Below, piece by piece: positions 5,323 through 7,473 of a stretch of DNA of 7,473 nt (positions within the stretch are counted from its first letter, which is position 1; every line of letters begins with the position of its first letter). Origin of the DNA: Bacillota bacterium (lineage in GTDB: Bacteria > Bacillota > Clostridia > Oscillospirales > Acutalibacteraceae); contig WQTL01000411.1 of the NCBI GenBank assembly GCA_009786275.1, forward strand, positions 1-7,473, written 5' to 3'. Position numbers and translations under genes: made by a program. The notes beneath the pieces were generated by a model, which made no database searches, was not told the DNA's origin, and was given only the letters and a program-made list of their open reading frames with translations.

Positions 5323-6999
5323 ATGCCGCTATACGAGAAATTTGTGGGCCGCAGCCGCGACGACTTCGCCACGCTGGAGGACCTGCAACGGAATTTCCGG
5401 CTTACTGTACCCGATGATTTCAATTTCGCATTTGACTGCCTGGACGTCATCGCCGCCGAAACGCCGGACGCCCTGGCGCTGCTGTGGCTGTCAAATGAGG
5501 GGGAGGAGAGGCGCTTCACCTTCGAGGATATGCGCCGCCTGTCCGTGAAGGCCGCGAACTTCTTCGCCGCGCAGGGCATTGCCAAGGGCGACATGGTGAT
5601 GCTCACGATGTCCCGGGACTGGCGCTATTGGCCGGTGCTGATGGGCTTACATCGAATGGGCGCGGTGGCCGTGCCGGCGACTTACTTATTGACCAAAAAA
5701 GATATCGAATACAGAATGAACGCGGCCTCCATCAAAATGCTGCTGACCACCCCGCGCTTCGGCGTGGTACAGGCCATGGAGGAGGCCCTGCCGCAGTGCC
5801 CCACGGTGGAAAAGCTCGCCGTATTCGGCGGCGCCGTCCCCAATGATCGCTGGATCGACTTCGACGCGGGGTTTGAGGCCGCCCCGGAGACCCCCGTCGA
5901 GCGCCGCAACGTGAAGAGCGAGATGATGCTCATGGCGTTTTCCTCGGGCACCACGGGGTATCCGAAGATGGTGTGGCACGACTACACCTACCCGCTGGGG
6001 CACATCATGACGGGCTGCTTCTGGCACCGCTGCGAGGAGGGTGGGCTGCATTTCACGATCTCCGACACCGGGTGGCTGAAAAGCCTGTGGGGTAAGATGT
6101 ACAGCCAGTGGCTGGCGGGCAGCGCCGTGTTCACCTACGACTTCGACAAGTTTTCCGCGCCGGATATCCTGGAGAAGATGGCGAAGTACAGGGTCACGAC
6201 ATTTTGCGCGCCACCCACCATGTACCGCTACCTGATCAAGGAGGACCTGTCGAAGTACGACCTGCGCAGCCTGAAGCACTGCGCCGCGGCGGGCGAGGCC
6301 CTCAACCCGGAGGTATTCAAGGTCTGGCTGCAGGGCACGGGCCTGAAAATCTTCGAGGGCTTCGGCCAGACGGAGACCACCATCAGCTGCTGGACCGGTT
6401 ACCCCTGGATGCAGCCCCGGCTGGGCTCCATGGGGCTGCCCGTGCCCGGCTACCGCATGATCATCGCCGACGACAGCGGCCGCGAGGTCGGCCCCGGCGT
6501 CACGGGAGAGATTTGTATCCGGACAGACGCCGCGGGCGGCGGCAAGCCCTTCGGCATGTTCTCGGGCTATTACCGCGACGAGGAGATGACGGCGCGCATT
6601 TGGCACGACGACGTCTACCACACCGGCGACACGGCCTATAAGGACGAGCTGGGCTTCCTGTGGTACATCGGCCGCACGGACGACGTCATTAAATCCTCCG
6701 GCTACCGCATCGGGCCCTTTGAGGTGGAGAGCGTGCTGTTGGAGCACCCCGCCGTCACCGAGTGCGCCGTCACCGGCGTGCCCGACCCCGAGCGCGGCTT
6801 TGCCGTGAAGGCGACGGTTGTGCTCAGCGCGGGATACGAGGCCTCGCCGGAGCTGACAAAGCAACTGCAAACCCACGTGAAGAAGCTCACCGCGCCCTAC
6901 AAATACCCCCGGGTGGTGGAGTACGTGGACGCCCTGCCCAAGACCGTGAACGGGAAAATCCGGCGTTCGGAGATACGGGAGAAGGATATGGGGCGGTAG
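5323..6999 (+). CDS. AMP-forming acyl-CoA synthetase (medium/branched-chain, MACS-like)
   Basis: The 558-residue protein carries the ANL adenylate-forming core motifs: phosphate loop SSGTTGYPK (207-215), GFGQTE (346-351), TGD (434-436), the hinge region YIGRTDDVIKSSGYRIGPFEVES and the C-terminal PKTVNGK (539-545) with catalytic K545. It activates a carboxylate with ATP to acyl-AMP, then transfers it to CoA. The segments DTGWLKSLWGKMYSQWLAG, TTFCAPPTMYR and GSMGLPVPGY are typical of medium-chain acyl-CoA synthetases rather than acetyl-CoA synthetase. The start is ATG 5323, with AAGGAG at 5310-5315; an in-frame upstream ATG at 5266 lies inside the GNAT gene and lacks a good site. The Ile attenuator upstream suggests a substrate linked to isoleucine, such as 2-methylbutyrate or propionate, but the substrate is inferred, not shown. 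Confidence 0.92.
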   Translation: MPLYEKFVGRSRDDFATLEDLQRNFRLTVPDDFNFAFDCLDVIAAETPDALALLWLSNEGEERRFTFEDMRRLSVKAANFFAAQGIAKGDMVMLTMSRDWRYWPVLMGLHRMGAVAVPATYLLTKKDIEYRMNAASIKMLLTTPRFGVVQAMEEALPQCPTVEKLAVFGGAVPNDRWIDFDAGFEAAPETPVERRNVKSEMMLMAFSSGTTGYPKMVWHDYTYPLGHIMTGCFWHRCEEGGLHFTISDTGWLKSLWGKMYSQWLAGSAVFTYDFDKFSAPDILEKMAKYRVTTFCAPPTMYRYLIKEDLSKYDLRSLKHCAAAGEALNPEVFKVWLQGTGLKIFEGFGQTETTISCWTGYPWMQPRLGSMGLPVPGYRMIIADDSGREVGPGVTGEICIRTDAAGGGKPFGMFSGYYRDEEMTARIWHDDVYHTGDTAYKDELGFLWYIGRTDDVIKSSGYRIGPFEVESVLLEHPAVTECAVTGVPDPERGFAVKATVVLSAGYEASPELTKQLQTHVKKLTAPYKYPRVVEYVDALPKTVNGKIRRSEIREKDMGR

Positions 7000-7002
7000 T
7001 AT

Positions 7003-7037
7003 GCACCCCCCGGCGCTGCGCGTCGGGGGGTGTTTTT
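7003..7037 (+). terminator. Intrinsic terminator after acyl-CoA synthetase
   Basis: CACCCCCCGGCGC (7004-7016) and GCGTCGGGGGGTG (7020-7032) form a 13-bp GC-rich stem with one G-U pair and a TGC loop, followed by TTTTT (7033-7037). It lies three bases past the synthetase stop codon and closes the operon that starts near 3913. Confidence 0.93.
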
Positions 7038-7064
7038 GCTTCAACAGATTTTACAAATTAGCCA

Positions 7065-7093
7065 TTGCAGGCCTCGAAAAAATGTGGTATACT
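7065..7093 (+). promoter_or_regulatory. Promoter of the CvpA-family gene
   Basis: A near-consensus -10, TATACT (7088-7093), has the extended TG motif at 7085-7086. A weak -35, TTGCAG (7065-7070), lies 17 bases upstream. The extended -10 can compensate for the poor -35. The expected start near 7100 gives a leader of about 28 bases before the ATG at 7128. Confidence 0.7.
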
Positions 7094-7127
7094 AAAAACA
7101 AGATAAGTAGAGAAAGGGGAATCGCCA

Positions 7128-7473
7128 ATGATCGACCTGCTGCTGATACTTGCCTTCGCCTTTATGGTTTTGATGGCGGCGCGGCGCGGCTTTTTCCGCA
7201 CGGTGCTGCAGCTGGCCGCGTGGGTCGTCAGCATCGCCCTGGCGGGGGTGCTCAGCGCCGCGCTGGCGGGGCCGGTCTACGAGGCCTTTTTCGCCGCCCC
7301 GGCGCGCCTGCTCATCGAGCAGAACATCGGCGCCGCGGTGGATAGCAGCCAGGCCGCGCAGATCGCCCAACAGGTGATCGGGGAGCTCCCCGAGGCGGTG
7401 CGGCAGCTGGCGGGCGTGGCGGGCATCTCCATGGAGGGGCTCGTCGGGAACTTGCGGGAGGGCGGCTTCAGCG
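7128..7473 (+). CDS. CvpA-family membrane protein, 3'-truncated by window end
   Basis: The frame opened by ATG 7128 stays open to the window end (115 codons). AAGGGGA (7114-7120) provides the Shine-Dalgarno. The N-terminus, MIDLLLILAFAFMVLMAARRGFFRT, is a membrane segment followed by the basic RRGFFR turn, and a second membrane segment follows (LQLAAWVVSIALAGVLSAALAG, about residues 24-45). This hydrophobic start with a G-F-x-R turn is characteristic of the CvpA (colicin V production) family, whose molecular function is poorly defined. After residue 50 the chain is more polar, with the segments IEQNIGAAVDSSQAAQIAQQ and GELPEAVRQLAGVAGISMEGL, also seen in Clostridial CvpA-like proteins. It has its own promoter and is separated from the upstream operon by a strong terminator. 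Confidence 0.75.
   Translation, partial: MIDLLLILAFAFMVLMAARRGFFRTVLQLAAWVVSIALAGVLSAALAGPVYEAFFAAPARLLIEQNIGAAVDSSQAAQIAQQVIGELPEAVRQLAGVAGISMEGLVGNLREGGFS

Noticed and set aside
5686..7044. Long minus-strand ORF (452 residues) opposite the acyl-CoA synthetase
   Set aside because: The composition is low-complexity H/G/A/V/R typical of antisense frames in GC-rich genes, it has no recognisable motif, and the plus-strand gene has a full set of family motifs.

Overview
The window is GC-rich, densely packed bacterial DNA that looks like a Firmicutes/Clostridia-type chromosome. The inference rests on strong Shine-Dalgarno sites (GGAGG-like) before nearly every gene, sigma-A type promoters, the rpmI-rplT ribosomal pair, uronate isomerase, a CvpA-like protein, and an XRE-cupin regulator with an AMP-forming acyl-CoA synthetase. 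The exact lineage cannot be read from the sequence alone.

Layout: (1) 1-2338, plus strand: the 3' part of rpmI (L35) and complete rplT (L20), then, with no visible terminator, a metallo-beta-lactamase-fold hydrolase, a class I SAM methyltransferase and a small DUF2809-like membrane protein. The last three are joined by TGATG and ATGA stop/start overlaps. (2) 2305-2387: a pair of inverted REP-like palindromes in the convergent gap; the first palindrome supplies the C-terminal codons of the DUF2809-like gene. (3) 2391-3782, minus strand: uxaC (uronate isomerase) with its own consensus promoter. (4) 3783-4100: a divergent control region with two consensus promoters 28 bp apart between their -35 boxes. 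On the plus side it holds an unannotated Ile-rich leader peptide (3936-4013) followed by mutually exclusive RNA pairings and an intrinsic terminator (4032-4067). This is the architecture of a ribosome-mediated transcription attenuator. (5) 4101-6999: the operon behind that attenuator: XRE-cupin regulator, a second REP-like inverted pair, a RimJ/RimL-type GNAT acetyltransferase and a medium-chain/branched-chain type AMP-forming acyl-CoA synthetase, closed by a strong terminator at 7003-7037. (6) 7065-7473: a promoter and the start of a CvpA-family membrane protein cut by the window end.

The most interesting signal is region 4-5. An isoleucine-codon attenuator controlling an acyl-CoA synthetase makes sense if the enzyme activates 2-methylbutyrate or propionate, whose CoA esters can be reductively carboxylated to isoleucine precursors. 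That gives a specific, testable idea: salvage of short or branched acids for isoleucine synthesis, switched on by isoleucine starvation, with the cupin regulator as a possible second sensor and the GNAT as a possible lysine acetyltransferase acting on the synthetase.
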